Part shown: positions 1-11,898 of the stretch, piece after piece
How positions within the stretch are numbered: position 1 is the stretch's first letter
How the letters are laid out: each line of letters opens with the position of its first letter
NCBI RefSeq assembly: GCF_036373705.1
Contig: NC_089852.1
Location: 2,501-66,500 of the forward strand
Source: Amia ocellicauda
Taxonomy: Eukaryota > Chordata > Actinopteri > Amiiformes > Amiidae
Reading direction: 5' to 3'
DNA length: 64,000 nt
The notes under the pieces: model-generated
Told to the model about the DNA's origin: nothing
Database searches by the model: none
What the model saw: the letters and a program-made list of their open reading frames with translations, nothing else
Program-made: the position numbers and the translations under genes

Positions 1-3000
1 CCTAACCCTAACCCTAACCCTAACCCTAACCCTAACCCTAACCCTAACCCTAACCCTAACCCTAACCCTAACCCTAACCCTAACCCTAACCCTAACCCTA
101 ACCCTAACCTAACCCTAACCCTAACCCTAACCCTAACCCTAACCCTAACCCTAACCCTAACCCTAACCCTAACCCTAACCCTAACCCTAACCCTAACCCT
201 AACCCTAACCCTAACCCTAACCCTAACCCTAACCTAACCCTAACCCTAACCCTAACCCTAACCCTAACCCTAACCCTAACCCTAACCCTAACCCTAACCC
301 TAACCCTAACCCTAACCCTAACCCTAACCCTAACCCTAACCCTAACCCTAACCCTAACCCTAACCCTAACCCTAACCCTAACCCTAACCCTAACCCTAAC
401 CCTAACCCTAACCCTAACCCTAACCCTAACCCTAACCCTAACCCTAACCTAACCCTAACCCTAACCCTAACCCTAACCCTAACCCTAACCCTAACCCTAA
501 CCCTAACCCTAACCCTAACCCTAACCTAACCCTAACCCTAACCCTAACCCTAACCCTAACCCTAACCCTAACCCTAACCCTAACCCTAACCCTAACCCTA
601 ACCCTAACCCTAACCCTAACCCTAACCCTAACCCTAACCCTAACCCTAACCCTAACCCTAACCCTAACCCTAACCCTAACCCTAACCCTAACCCTAACCC
701 TAACCCTAACCCTAACCCTAACCCTAACCCTAACCCTAACCCTAACCCTAACCCTAACCCTAACCCTAACCCTAACCCTAACCCTAACCCTAACCCTAAC
801 CCTAACCCTAACCCTAACCCTAACCCTAACCCTAACCCTAACCCTAACCCTAACCCTAACCCTAACCCTAACCCTAACCCTAACCCTAACCCTAACCCTA
901 ACCCTAACCCTAACCCTAACCCTAACCCTAACCCTAACCCTAACCCTAACCCTAACCCTAACCCTAACCCTAACCCTAACCCTAACCCTAACCCTAACCC
1001 TAACCCTAACCCTAACCCTAACCCTAACCCTAACCCTAACCCTAACCCTAACCCTAACCCTAACCCTAACCCTAACCCTAACCCTAACCCTAACCCTAAC
1101 CCTAACCCTAACCCTAACCCTAACCCTAACCCTAACCCTAACCCTAACCCTAACCCTAACCCTAACCCTAACCCTAACCCTAACCCTAACCCTAACCCTA
1201 ACCCTAACCCTAACCCTAACCCTAACCCTAACCCTAACCCTAACCCTAACCCTAACCCTAACCCTAACCCTACCCTAACCCTAACCCTAACCCTAACCCT
1301 AACCCTAACCCTAACCCTAACCCTAACCCTAACCCTAACCCTAACCCTAACCCTAACCCTAACCCTAACCCTAACCCTAACCCTAACCCTAACCCTAACC
1401 CTAACCCTAACCCTAACCCTAACCCTAACCCTAACCCTAACCCTAACCCTAACCCTAACCCTAACCCTAACCCTAACCCTAACCCTAACCCTAACCCTAA
1501 CCCTAACCCTAACCCTAACCCTAACCCTAACCCTAACCCTAACCCTAACCCTAACCCTAACCCTAACCCTAACCCTAACCCTAACCCTAACCCTAACCCT
1601 AACCCTAACCCTAACCCTAACCCTAACCCTAACCCTAACCCTAACCCTAACCCTAACCCTAACCCTAACCCTAACCCTAACCCTAACCCTAACCCTAACC
1701 CTAACCCTAACCCTAACCCTAACCCTAACCCTAACCCTAACCCTAACCTAACCCTAACCCTAACCCTAACCCTAACCCTAACCCTAACCCTAACCCTAAC
1801 CCTAACCCTAACCCTAACCCTAACCCTAACCCTAACCCTAACCCTAACCCTAACCCTAACCCTAACCCTAACCCTAACCCTAACCCTAACCCTAACCCTA
1901 ACCCTAACCCTAACCCTAACCCTAACCCTAACCCTAACCCTAACCCTAACCCTAACCCTAACCCTAACCCTAACCCTAACCCTAACCCTAACCCTAACCC
2001 TAACCCTAACCCTAACCCTAACCCTAACCCTAACCCTAACCCTAACCCTAACCCTAACCCTAACCCTAACCCTAACCCTAACCCTAACCCTAACCCTAAC
2101 CCTAACCCTAACCCTAACCCTAACCCTAACCCTAACCCTAACCCTAACCCTAACCCTAACCCTAACCCTAACCCTAACCCTAACCCTAACCCTAACCCTA
2201 ACCCTAACCCTAACCCTAACCCTAACCCTAACCCTAACCCTAACCCTAACCCTAACCCTAACCCTAACCCTAACCCTAACCCTAACCCTAACCCTAACCC
2301 TAACCTAACCCTAACCCTAACCCTAACCCTAACCCTAACCCTAACCCTAACCCTAACCCTAACCCTAACCCTAACCCTAACCCTAACCCTAACCCTAACC
2401 CTAACCCTAACCCTAACCCTAACCCTAACCCTAACCCTAACCCTAACCCTAACCCTAACCCTAACCCTAACCCTAACCCTAACCCTAACCCTAACCCTAA
2501 CCCTAACCCTAACCCTAACCCTAACCCTAACCCTAACCCTAACCCTAACCCTAACCCTAACCCTAACCCTAACCCTAACCCTAACCCTAACCCTAACCCT
2601 AACCCTAACCCTAACCCTAACCCTAACCCTAACCCTAACCCTAACCCTAACCCTAACCCTAACCCTAACCCTAACCCTAACCCTAACCCTAACCCTAACC
2701 CTAACCCTAACCCTAACCCTAACCCTAACCCTAACCCTAACCCTAACCCTAACCCTAACCCTAACCCTAACCCTAACCCTAACCCTAACCCTAACCCTAA
2801 CCCTAACCCTAACCCTAACCCTAACCCTAACCCTAACCCTAACCCTAACCCTAACCCTAACCCTAACCCTAACCCTAACCCTAACCCTAACCCTAACCCT
2901 AACCCTAACCCTAACCCTAACCCTAACCCTAACCCTAACCCTAACCCTAACCCTAACCCTAACCCTAACCCTAACCCTAACCCTAACCCTAACCCTAACC

Positions 3001-6000
3001 CTAACCCTAACCCTAACCCTAACCCTAACCCTAACCCTAACCCTAACCCTAACCCTAACCCTAACCCTAACCCTAACCCTAACCCTAACCCTAACCCTAA
3101 CCCTAACCCTAACCCTAACCCTAACCCTAACCCTAACCCTAACCCTAACCCTAACCCTAACCCTAACCCTAACCTAACCCTAACCCTAACCCTAACCCTA
3201 ACCCTAACCCTAACCCTAACCCTAACCCTAACCCTAACCCTAACCCTAACCCTAACCCTAACCCTAACCCTAACCCTAACCCTAACCCTAACCCTAACCC
3301 TAACCCTAACCCTAACCCTAACCCTAACCCTAACCCTAACCCTAACCCTAACCCTAACCCTAACCCTAACCCTAACCCTAACCCTAACCCTAACCCTAAC
3401 CCTAACCCTAACCCTAACCCTAACCCTAACCCTAACCCTAACCCTAACCCTAACCCTAACCCTAACCCTAACCCTAACCCTAACCCTAACCCTAACCCTA
3501 ACCCTAACCCTAACCCTAACCCTAACCCTAACCCTAACCCTAACCCTAACCCTAACCCTAACCCTAACCCTAACCCTAACCCTAACCCTAACCCTAACCC
3601 TAACCCTAACCCTAACCCTAACCCTAACCCTAACCCTAACCCTAACCCTAACCCTAACCCTAACCCTAACCCTAACCCTAACCCTAACCCTAACCCTAAC
3701 CCTAACCCTAACCCTAACCCTAACCCTAACCCTAACCCTAACCCTAACCCTAACCCTAACCCTAACCCTAACCCTAACCCTAACCCTAACCCTAACCCTA
3801 ACCCTAACCCTAACCCTAACCCTAACCCTAACCCTAACCCTAACCCTAACCCTAACCCTAACCCTAACCCTAACCCTAACCCTAACCCTAACCCTAACCC
3901 TAACCCTAACCCTAACCCTAACCCTAACCCTAACCCTAACCCTAACCCTAACCCTAACCCTAACCCTAACCCTAACCCTAACCCTAACCCTAACCCTAAC
4001 CCTAACCCTAACCCTAACCCTAACCCTAACCCTAACCCTAACCCTAACCCTAACCCTAACCCTAACCCTAACCCTAACCCTAACCCTAACCCTAACCCTA
4101 ACCCTAACCCTAACCCTAACCCTAACCCTAACCCTAACCCTAACCCTAACCCTAACCCTAACCCTAACCCTAACCCTAACCCTAACCCTAACCCTAACCC
4201 TAACCCTAACCCTAACCCTAACCCTAACCCTAACCCTAACCCTAACCCTAACCCTAACCCTAACCCTAACCCTAACCCTAACCCTAACCCTAACCCTAAC
4301 CCTAACCCTAACCCTAACCCTAACCCTAACCCTAACCTAACCCTAACCCTAACCCTAACCCTAACCCTAACCCTAACCCTAACCCTAACCCTAACCCTAA
4401 CCCTAACCCTAACCCTAACCCTAACCCTAACCCTAACCCTAACCCTAACCCTAACCCTAACCCTAACCCTAACCCTAACCCTAACCCTAACCCTAACCCT
4501 AACCCTAACCCTAACCCTAACCCTAACCCTAACCCTAACCCTAACCCTAACCCTAACCCTAACCCTAACCCTAACCCTAACCCTAACCCTAACCCTAACC
4601 CTAACCCTAACCCTAACCCTAACCCTAACCCTAACCCTAACCCTAACCCTAACCCTAACCCTAACCCTAACCCTAACCCTAACCCTAACCCTAACCCTAA
4701 CCCTAACCCTAACCCTAACCCTAACCCTAACCCTAACCCTAACCCTAACCCTAACCCTAACCCTAACCCTAACCCTAACCCTAACCCTAACCCTAACCCT
4801 AACCCTAACCCTAACCCTAACCCTAACCCTAACCCTAACCCTAACCCTAACCCTAACCCTAACCCTAACCCTAACCCTAACCCTAACCCTAACCCTAACC
4901 CTAACCCTAACCCTAACCCTAACCCTAACCCTAACCCTAACCCTAACCCTAACCCTAACCCTAACCCTAACCCTAACCCTAACCCTAACCCTAACCCTAA
5001 CCCTAACCCTAACCCTAACCCTAACCCTAACCCTAACCCTAACCCTAACCCTAACCCTAACCCTAACCCTAACCCTAACCCTAACCCTAACCCTAACCCT
5101 AACCCTAACCCTAACCCTAACCCTAACCCTAACCCTAACCCTAACCCTAACCCTAACCCTAACCCTAACCCTAACCCTAACCCTAACCCTAACCCTAACC
5201 CTAACCCTAACCCTAACCCTAACCCTAACCCTAACCCTAACCCTAACCCTAACCCTAACCCTAACCCTAACCCTAACCCTAACCCTAACCCTAACCCTAA
5301 CCCTAACCCTAACCCTAACCCTAACCCTAACCCTAACCCTAACCCTAACCCTAACCCTAACCCTAACCCTAACCCTAACCCTAACCCTAACCCTAACCCT
5401 AACCCTAACCCTAACCCTAACCCTAACCCTAACCCTAACCCTAACCCTAACCCTAACCCTAACCCTAACCCTAACCCTAACCCTAACCCTAACCCTAACC
5501 CTAACCCTAACCCTAACCCTAACCCTAACCCTAACCCTAACCCTAACCCTAACCCTAACCCTAACCCTAACCCTAACCCTAACCCTAACCCTAACCCTAA
5601 CCCTAACCCTAACCCTAACCCTAACCCTAACCCTAACCCTAACCCTAACCCTAACCCTAACCCTAACCCTAACCCTAACCCTAACCCTAACCCTAACCCT
5701 AACCCTAACCCTAACCCTAACCCTAACCCTAACCCTAACCCTAACCCTAACCCTAACCCTAACCCTAACCCTAACCCTAACCCTAACCCTAACCCTAACC
5801 CTAACCCTAACCCTAACCCTAACCCTAACCCTAACCCTAACCCTAACCCTAACCCTAACCCTAACCCTAACCCTAACCCTAACCCTAACCCTAACCCTAA
5901 CCCTAACCCTAACCCTAACCCTAACCCTAACCCTAACCCTAACCCTAACCCTAACCCTAACCCTAACCCTAACCCTAACCCTAACCCTAACCCTAACCCT

Positions 6001-6986
6001 AACCCTAACCCTAACCCTAACCCTAACCCTAACCCTAACCCTAACCCTAACCCTAACCCTAACCCTAACCCTAACCCTAACCCTAACCCTAACCCTAACC
6101 CTAACCCTAACCCTAACCCTAACCCTAACCCTAACCCTAACCCTAACCCTAACCCTAACCCTAACCCTAACCCTAACCCTAACCCTAACCCTAACCCTAA
6201 CCCTAACCCTAACCCTAACCCTAACCCTAACCCTAACCCTAACCCTAACCCTAACCCTAACCCTAACCCTAACCCTAACCCTAACCCTAACCCTAACCCT
6301 AACCCTAACCCTAACCCTAACCCTAACCCTAACCCTAACCCTAACCCTAACCCTAACCCTAACCCTAACCCTAACCCTAACCCTAACCCTAACCCTAACC
6401 CTAACCCTAACCCTAACCCTAACCCTAACCCTAACCCTAACCCTAACCCTAACCCTAACCCTAACCCTAACCCTAACCCTAACCCTAACCCTAACCCTAA
6501 CCCTAACCCTAACCCTAACCCTAACCCTAACCCTAACCCTAACCCTAACCCTAACCCTAACCCTAACCCTAACCCTAACCCTAACCCTAACCCTAACCCT
6601 AACCCTAACCCTAACCCTAACCCTAACCCTAACCCTAACCCTAACCCTAACCCTAACCCTAACCCTAACCCTAACCCTAACCCTAACCCTAACCCTAACC
6701 CTAACCCTAACCCTAACCCTAACCCTAACCCTAACCCTAACCCTAACCCTAACCCTAACCCTAACCCTAACCCTAACCCTAACCCTAACCCTAACCCTAA
6801 CCCTAACCCTAACCCTAACCCTAACCCTAACCCTAACCCTAACCCTAACCCTAACCCTAACCCTAACCCTAACCCTAACCCTAACCCTAACCCTAACCCT
6901 AACCCTAACCCTAACCCTAACCCTAACCCTAACCCTAACCCTAACCCTAACCCTAACCCTAACCCTAACCCTAACCCTAACCCTAA
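1..6986. repeat. Telomere, (CCCTAA)n / (TTAGGG)n
   Basis: About 7 kb of the vertebrate telomere hexamer, C-rich strand written 5' to 3', so base 1 is the chromosome terminus and the chromosome runs to the right. Nine units deviate: eight 5-base CCTAA units (at 108, 233, 448, 525, 1747, 2304, 3173 and 4336) and one CCCTA at 1268. No deviation is visible from 4341 to 6986. The array ends cleanly at CCCTAA|AATAC. Confidence 0.99.
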
Positions 6987-7345
6987 AATACAATTAGACC
7001 CAATTACTTAACACCTAACCTAAGACTCTACCCTAAAATTCAACCCCTAAATTTATCCCCTAAACTAAACCTCAAATATGAGTAACCTATATTTTAGTTA
7101 GGCCCTCAAACTTAAACCTACCCCCACACTTAAACCCTAAACATAACCCTTAAACTCAGCCTTAAAACACAATTAGACCCAAACATTTATCACCTAACCT
7201 TAATTTAAGACTCAACCCTAAAATACAACCCCTAAATTCAACCCCACAACTCAGCCCTAAACCTAACCAGGCATTCAAATGTAACCCTCAATCCTATCCC
7301 CAAAAATCAATTTCACAATTTATCCTTAAAATTAATCCCCATAAT
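6987..7345. repeat. Degenerate subtelomeric repeat with a 179-bp tandem duplication
   Basis: Strongly C/A-biased sequence full of telomere-like words (CCCTAAA, ACCTAACC, CCCTTAA). The segment beginning AATTAGACCCAA recurs at 6992 and 7171, followed both times by ACCTAACC, TTAAGACTC or TAAGACTC, and AACCCCTAAATT. That gives two diverged copies with a period of about 179 bases. It looks like decayed or duplicated telomere-adjacent sequence. No gene is seen. Confidence 0.7.
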
Positions 7346-7714
7346 TTTTTCCCAAGAAACCTGTATATAACATCTCAACTTCATTTCCCCCCCCAAAACG
7401 AAACCCAGACTCCCTTAGAAACCTAGGCAATAGACTTCCAGACTCCATAACAAAATTTTACATTTTAATCCCAATTCTAAACATTCCCCATACTTTCAAA
7501 ACGTATTCTTGTACATTCAAACTTCACATCATTCAATTACAGCAAATCTCATCCCACTGAATTACCTTAACAAAACAGACTGTAGAATTATTTCTTTGGA
7601 TGTATCTTTTAAGGATACAATAATAGCCTCAACACCTGTGAGTGCCAGTGCACTTGAGGAAGTCAGAGGAACCAAAGGTTTGATTCACCTGACAACCTCA
7701 ATAACCTATTTTTT
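7346..7714. other. Gene-free subtelomeric sequence
   Basis: C/A-biased at first, then mixed AT-rich sequence. A 103-codon open frame starting at 7509 crosses the interstitial telomere repeat, but it has no recognisable domain and I do not call it a gene. Confidence 0.5.
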
Positions 7715-7738
7715 AAACCCTAACCCTAACCCTAACCT
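7715..7738. repeat. Short interstitial telomeric repeat
   Basis: About three and a half CCCTAA units, same orientation as the terminal array, about 730 bases inside it. It may mark an old chromosome end, a repair insertion, or be part of the telomere-like subtelomeric repeat. Confidence 0.85.
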
Positions 7739-7954
7739 ATCCTTTTTTAAATCCCAAGCAATATTTAAAGTGGTGGGCTGCCCCAACTATTGTCATTTGA
7801 ACTATTTTAAGTATTTATGAATATCATAATCAAATACTCTAAATAATGTAACTTTATTTTTGTCCATGTGCTCGACTCTCATTTTCTCCTGCGGGTCTCC
7901 GTTCTTATCATAATCTCTGACCCGAGTCGAGTCTTTAATATAATTGTGTTTGAG

Positions 7955-8215
7955 ATGCTCTGAGCCCTGACCCTACCCGACCCTGCTGGGTTTTATTCCA
8001 ATCAAGCTCTCAATTACTTAATTGATCCTTAATTGAATTAACAATCTGCTTAGATGTCACTTTTCAAATTGTTTAAAAAAATAGTTGGTTCTTTAATATG
8101 TTCTTTACACAATTCTATACGTAACTTAAAACCGCTACTGTTTAAAATAATTAAAATGCTCTGATTAAGAAATGATTGATAGTTACTTCAATTTAGTAAT
8201 TGAGAGCTTATCATT
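7955..8215. mobile_element. hAT-type MITE copy, AATTAA-rich (truncated)
   Basis: The stretch around 7975-8040 (CCTGCTGGGTTTTATTCCAATCAAG, then CTCAATTACTTAATTG and CCTTAATTGAA) matches in reverse orientation the element at 46420-46719, which has CAATTAAGTAATTGAG and CCCAGCAGGGTCAG. The termini are not clear here, so the limits are approximate. It is a non-coding deletion derivative; the family assignment is inferred. Confidence 0.5.
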
Positions 8216-8261
8216 TGGCTGCTTTACACTATGGCTGCAGCATTTCAGGGAGTAATGACAG

Positions 8262-9237
8262 ATGCTTTTAGCTCACATTAGCTACTGTGTCGTTTACTGC
8301 CAGACACCAGGACAGGCTGACCACAGGAAGGTTCCGGTCTCCTCAGAAGAAGGTCATGTTCAGCCCTGGAATGGAGAGCCTGAAGCGGTGTGGGCTGGTA
8401 TTGACTGCTGTGCTTGCCTGGTGACCAGACTGCTGCCATCTTGTGGAGGCCATCTTCATCAGGCTGTGTGGGATCCACAAAGCTCACAGAAGGAAAGTGA
8501 AGGGCTCATTGACGAGATGGTCTCTGATCTTTCAAGACTACAGCAAGATCCGGCAGCTGAACCTGGCCAACGGGGCCATCATGCACAGCACCACCCTGTA
8601 GCTGGTTCAAGTGAACCAGACAACCCTTGCCTAGTGGCACAATGGGCAGGTGAAGAAGCAGGACCTGGCTCTCATGCACCAGGGGATCAACATGCCTGAC
8701 CCTCTCCCTGTCGCTGCCGAGCATTTCGCACAGGCCAACGTCCACCCTGCTGTTGCTCCACCCCGGCCCCAGGGAGTGGCGCACACCTACAAGCTGCCAC
8801 GAGCACCGCAGGGCAGGCCAATCTCAAGAGGTGTGCCACCTCTGCAGTGGTTCCACCATCACCACCGCCTGCGGCAGTCAGACCCAGGCTGACATCCCAG
8901 AGGCAGCTGCTCCCTCAGCCTCCTGCCTTTATCCTGCCAGCAGCCTCTGTCCTCCCTTGTGCTCCCAGCACACGTGTCACCCTGCTCCCTGCCCTGCCCC
9001 CACCTCCACTGTGTTTGTTGTGCCTCAAGCACAAGGTGCCCTCCTACCCTCTGGCATGCCTGGTCCAACACCACCTCATCATCCCACTGCCCCACGTGCC
9101 TACATAAGGAAGGTGGAGGCAAACACCTGTTGGAAGAGTGGGCAGTTCAGGACAGCAGAGACCAGGCACAGCCAGTTTAAGGGCACAATATATTGCCTGG
9201 CCACAGAGACTCTTTCTAAAGAGCAGTGGCTTAAGTA
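8262..9237 (+). pseudogene. Decayed repeat-derived coding sequence with a C-terminal zinc-ribbon-like remnant
   Basis: GC-rich, protein-like sequence on the plus strand, with the reading frame switching at least twice and in-frame stops. One frame around 8500-8890 reads RLCGIHKAHRRKVKG, then QDYSKIRQLNLANG, VNQTT, VKKQD, and a proline-rich stretch. A shifted frame at 9070-9235 ends with KVEANTCWKSGQFRTAET, HSQFKGTIYC and SKEQWLK. The last part resembles the C-x2-C...H...YC zinc-ribbon seen at the end of some fish repeat-encoded proteins, with the second cysteine of the first pair replaced (CWKSGQ). I do not recognise a host gene. The identity is a low-confidence impression and the limits are approximate. 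Confidence 0.4.
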
Positions 9238-9254
9238 AATAAAAAAACTGTAGG

Positions 9255-9598
9255 GCAGAAGTTCCCAAACTGGGGTCTGCGAGGGGGCGCTAGGGGGTCT
9301 GTGGCAAAATCTCTTCCCCCACCAAAAAATATATATCATTTTATCTTTATTTTTTAAAATACATATTTTAATTGATCAATTATGGAAGAACGTACAGGCC
9401 CATCCATCTCATTAGGTGTGAGTTGACCTAGTGATTGAGTATATAGTAGTGAGTTGAATAAAGTTCTATGTTCTCAATTTTTCCCTTTTATTAACATTAT
9501 ATAATGAGGACATTGTGGCATTTTTTGTTGGTGGGGGGCCTCAGCCAGAATCTGGTTGGCAAAGAGGTCCTTGGGAAGAAGAAGTTTGGCAACCCCTG
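9255..9598. mobile_element. hAT-like non-autonomous element (MITE)
   Basis: It opens CAGAAGTTCCCAAACTGGGG and closes AGTTTGGCAACCCCTG, imperfect terminal inverted repeats of the CAG-GGTTCCCAAAC hAT type. The 344-base interior is AT-rich and non-coding. An 8-bp target duplication is not evident. Confidence 0.6.
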
Positions 9599-9599
9599 G

Positions 9600-9895
9600 T
9601 CTAAATTATATAGTGTATATATAGTCCTTTATAGTGTGTATATAGTTTTTGTCATTTATAATATTTTGTATATGGTGTATATAGTTTTTGTAGTTTACAT
9701 ATAGTCGTGTATATAGTTTTTGTAGTGTTGGTAGTCTTTCATATATAGTTGTTGTAGTGTATACAGTCTTTTGTATAGTTTTTGTACTGTATATATATTG
9801 TATATAGTATATATATACACTATATACAATATATACACTATATACAATATATATATAGTTTGTATATAGTGTATATAGTTAATGTAGTGTGTATA

Positions 9896-9964
<69 letters not shown>

Positions 9965-9977
9965 GCAAATGTATATA
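9600..9977. repeat. AT-rich TATAGT/TATA low-complexity tract with a (TA)n microsatellite
   Basis: Many variants of GTATATAGTTTTTGTAGT, followed by a pure (TA)n run at about 9898-9957. The TA at 9976-9977 was used as target site by the adjoining Tc1-type element. Confidence 0.85.
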
Positions 9978-11198
9978 CACTCACCTAAAGGATTATTAGG
10001 AACACCATACTAATACTGTGTTTGACCCCCTTTCGCCTTCAGAACTGCCTTAATTCTATGTGGCATTGATTCAACAAGGTGCTGAAAGCATTCTTTAGAA
10101 ATGTTGGCCCATATTGATAGGATAGCATCTTGCAGTTGATGGAGATTTGTGGGATGCACATCCAGGGCACGAAGCTCCCGTTCCACCACATCCCAAAGAT
10201 GCTCTATTGGGTTGAGATCTGGTGACTGTGGGGGCCAGTTTAGTACAGTGAACTCATTGTCATGTTCAAGAAAACAATTTGAAATGATTCGACCTTTGTG
10301 ACATGGTGCATTATCCTGCTGGAAGTAGCCATCAGAGGATGGGTACATGGTGGTCATAAAGGGATGGACATGGTCAGAAACAATGCTCAGGTAGGCCGTG
10401 GCATTTAAACGATGCCCAATTGGCACTAAGGGGCCTAAAGTGTGCCAAGAAAACATCCCCCACACCATTACACCACCACCACCAGCCTATACAGTGGTAA
10501 CAAGGCACGATGGATCCATGTTCTCATTCTGTTTACGCCAAATTCTGACTCTACCATCTGAATGTCTCAACAGAAATGGAGACTCATCAGACCAGGCAAC
10601 ATTTTTCCAGTCTTCAACTGTCCAATTTTGGTGAGCTTGTGCAAATTGTAGCCTCTTTTTCCTATTTGTAGTGGAGATGAGTGGTACCCGGTGGGGTCTT
10701 CTGCTGTTGTAGCCCATCCGCCTCAAGGTTGTACGTGTTGTGGCTTCACAAATGCTTTGCTGCATACCTCGGTTGTAATGAGTGGTTATTTCAGTCAAAG
10801 TTGCTCTTCTATCAGCTTGAATCAGTCGGCCCATTCTCCTCTGACCTCTAGCATCAACAAGGCATTTTCGCCCACAGGACTGCCGCATACTGGATGTTTT
10901 TCCCTTTTCACACCATTCTTTGTAAACCCTAGAAATGGTTGTGCGTGAAAATCCCAGTAACTGAGCAGATTGTGAAATACTCAGACCGGCCCGTCTGGCA
11001 CCAACAACCATGCCACGCTCAAAATTGCTTAAATCACCTTTCTTTCCCATTCAGACATTCAGTTTGGAGTTCAGGAGATTGTCTTGACCAGGACCACACC
11101 CCTAAATGCATTGAAGCAACTGCCATGTGATTGGTTGGTTAGATAATTGCATTAATGAGAAATTGAACAGGTGTTCCTAATAATCCTTTAGGTGAGTG
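9978..11198 (-). mobile_element. Full-length Tc1/mariner element, DD36E type, copy 1
   Basis: A 1221-base element flanked by TA target duplications (9976-9977 and 11199-11200). Both ends begin CACTCACCTAAAGGATTATT reading inward, giving inverted repeats of about 28-30 bases. It is the inverted, highly similar twin of the element at 26389-27613. Its transposase frame lies on the minus strand and carries one stop codon. Confidence 0.95.
10010..11050 (-). pseudogene. Tc1/mariner DD36E transposase broken by one nonsense codon
   Basis: The frame is collinear with the intact 346-residue transposase at 26537-27577, with the same total length of 1041 bases. The only break is codon 188, where CAG (Gln) has become TAG, followed directly by the Gly-rich segment AGGGG and MVWG. 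All three catalytic acidic residues (WSDES, QQDNAPCH, NPIEHLWD) are still encoded. Other visible differences are few, including an Arg-to-Pro change just after the first Asp motif and Trp to Cys at residue 259. The copy is therefore young and recently inactivated. The interrupted protein would lack the second Asp and the Glu, so it cannot catalyse transposition. Confidence 0.93.
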
Positions 11199-11835
11199 TA
11201 GTGTATCATTGTAGTTTATTTATTTAATAAACATGTTTCTGCATTTATACAAGGCCTTGAGATTTCAGTTCTTGTTCATACTCCACACTGCTTTTTTTTA
11301 ACCAGTCGTTTTTATTGTTGACGAAACAGACAATACAAACCATACTTTTTTAACCTCCCTCCCCAATGCCCTCCCATATTCCCCCACCATCTCATCTGTA
11401 ATCAGTAAAATAAACTTAAATTAGCTGTGTAACACTACATTAAAAACGGTAATAAATAAAAAACGAAATTATATATATATTTATTTTGTTTTTTATGAAT
11501 GTATTTATTTATTTATTTATATACTTATATATTTCGTATTTTATTTATTTAGGTGTTAATTTTGTCACACATTGTCCATAGGAGGCACCACTCCAACCAG
11601 GACCTTTGGATCTGGGCTCTACTGCCAGACAAAATAAACAAAATTGACATTTTCTGCAATTTCCAGAAAATGTGTCAGTATCATATCACTATAAACACTT
11701 GGAATGCAGAGGGGGATCCTCAATTTCTCCATCCTTTCCCTTTTCTCTCCTTTCCTCTCTTTTTTTCTTCCCCTTTCTTCCCCCTTCATTTTCGCTTCTT
11801 CCCCCCCTTAACAGACTGTTGTTCCCCAGCTTCTT
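11199..11835. other. Gene-free AT-rich sequence and pyrimidine-rich tract
   Basis: TTTATTTATT and TATATA simple sequence lies at 11470-11545. A pyrimidine-rich stretch (TCCTTTCCTCTC, CTTCCCCC) lies at 11730-11815. No gene is recognised. Confidence 0.6.
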
Positions 11836-11898
11836 TGGAGTCGGTAGAGCATCAGACTTTTAATCTGAGGGTCAAGGGTTCAAGTCCCTGTTCAGGCA
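11836..11898 (+). pseudogene. tRNA-Lys(UUU) fragment, 5'-truncated
   Basis: The D-arm 3' part (GTCGGTAGAGC), the anticodon arm CAGACTTTTAATCTG (anticodon TTT), the variable loop, the T-arm with GGTTCAAGTCCC, and the acceptor 3' strand TTCAGGCA are all recognisable as vertebrate tRNA-Lys. The first 12-13 bases (acceptor 5' strand and start of the D stem) are replaced by unrelated sequence, so the acceptor cannot pair. One T-stem position is also mismatched. It is a pseudogene or the head of a decayed SINE. Confidence 0.8.

Noticed and set aside
1-6986. Regular short repeats as a CRISPR-like array
   Set aside because: Uniform 6-base telomere repeat with no spacers, in a vertebrate chromosome.
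3169-6993. A 1274-codon open frame as a real protein gene
   Set aside because: It is made wholly of telomere repeat and starts at TTG. It is kept only as a finding because of reported TERRA dipeptides, not annotated as a gene.
7509-7820. 103-codon open frame with an Asn-Pro repeat
   Set aside because: The repeat is simply the interstitial CCCTAA tract in translation. No domain or splice signal supports it.
9782-9988. Ile/Tyr-rich open frame
   Set aside because: Translation of the (TA)n microsatellite.
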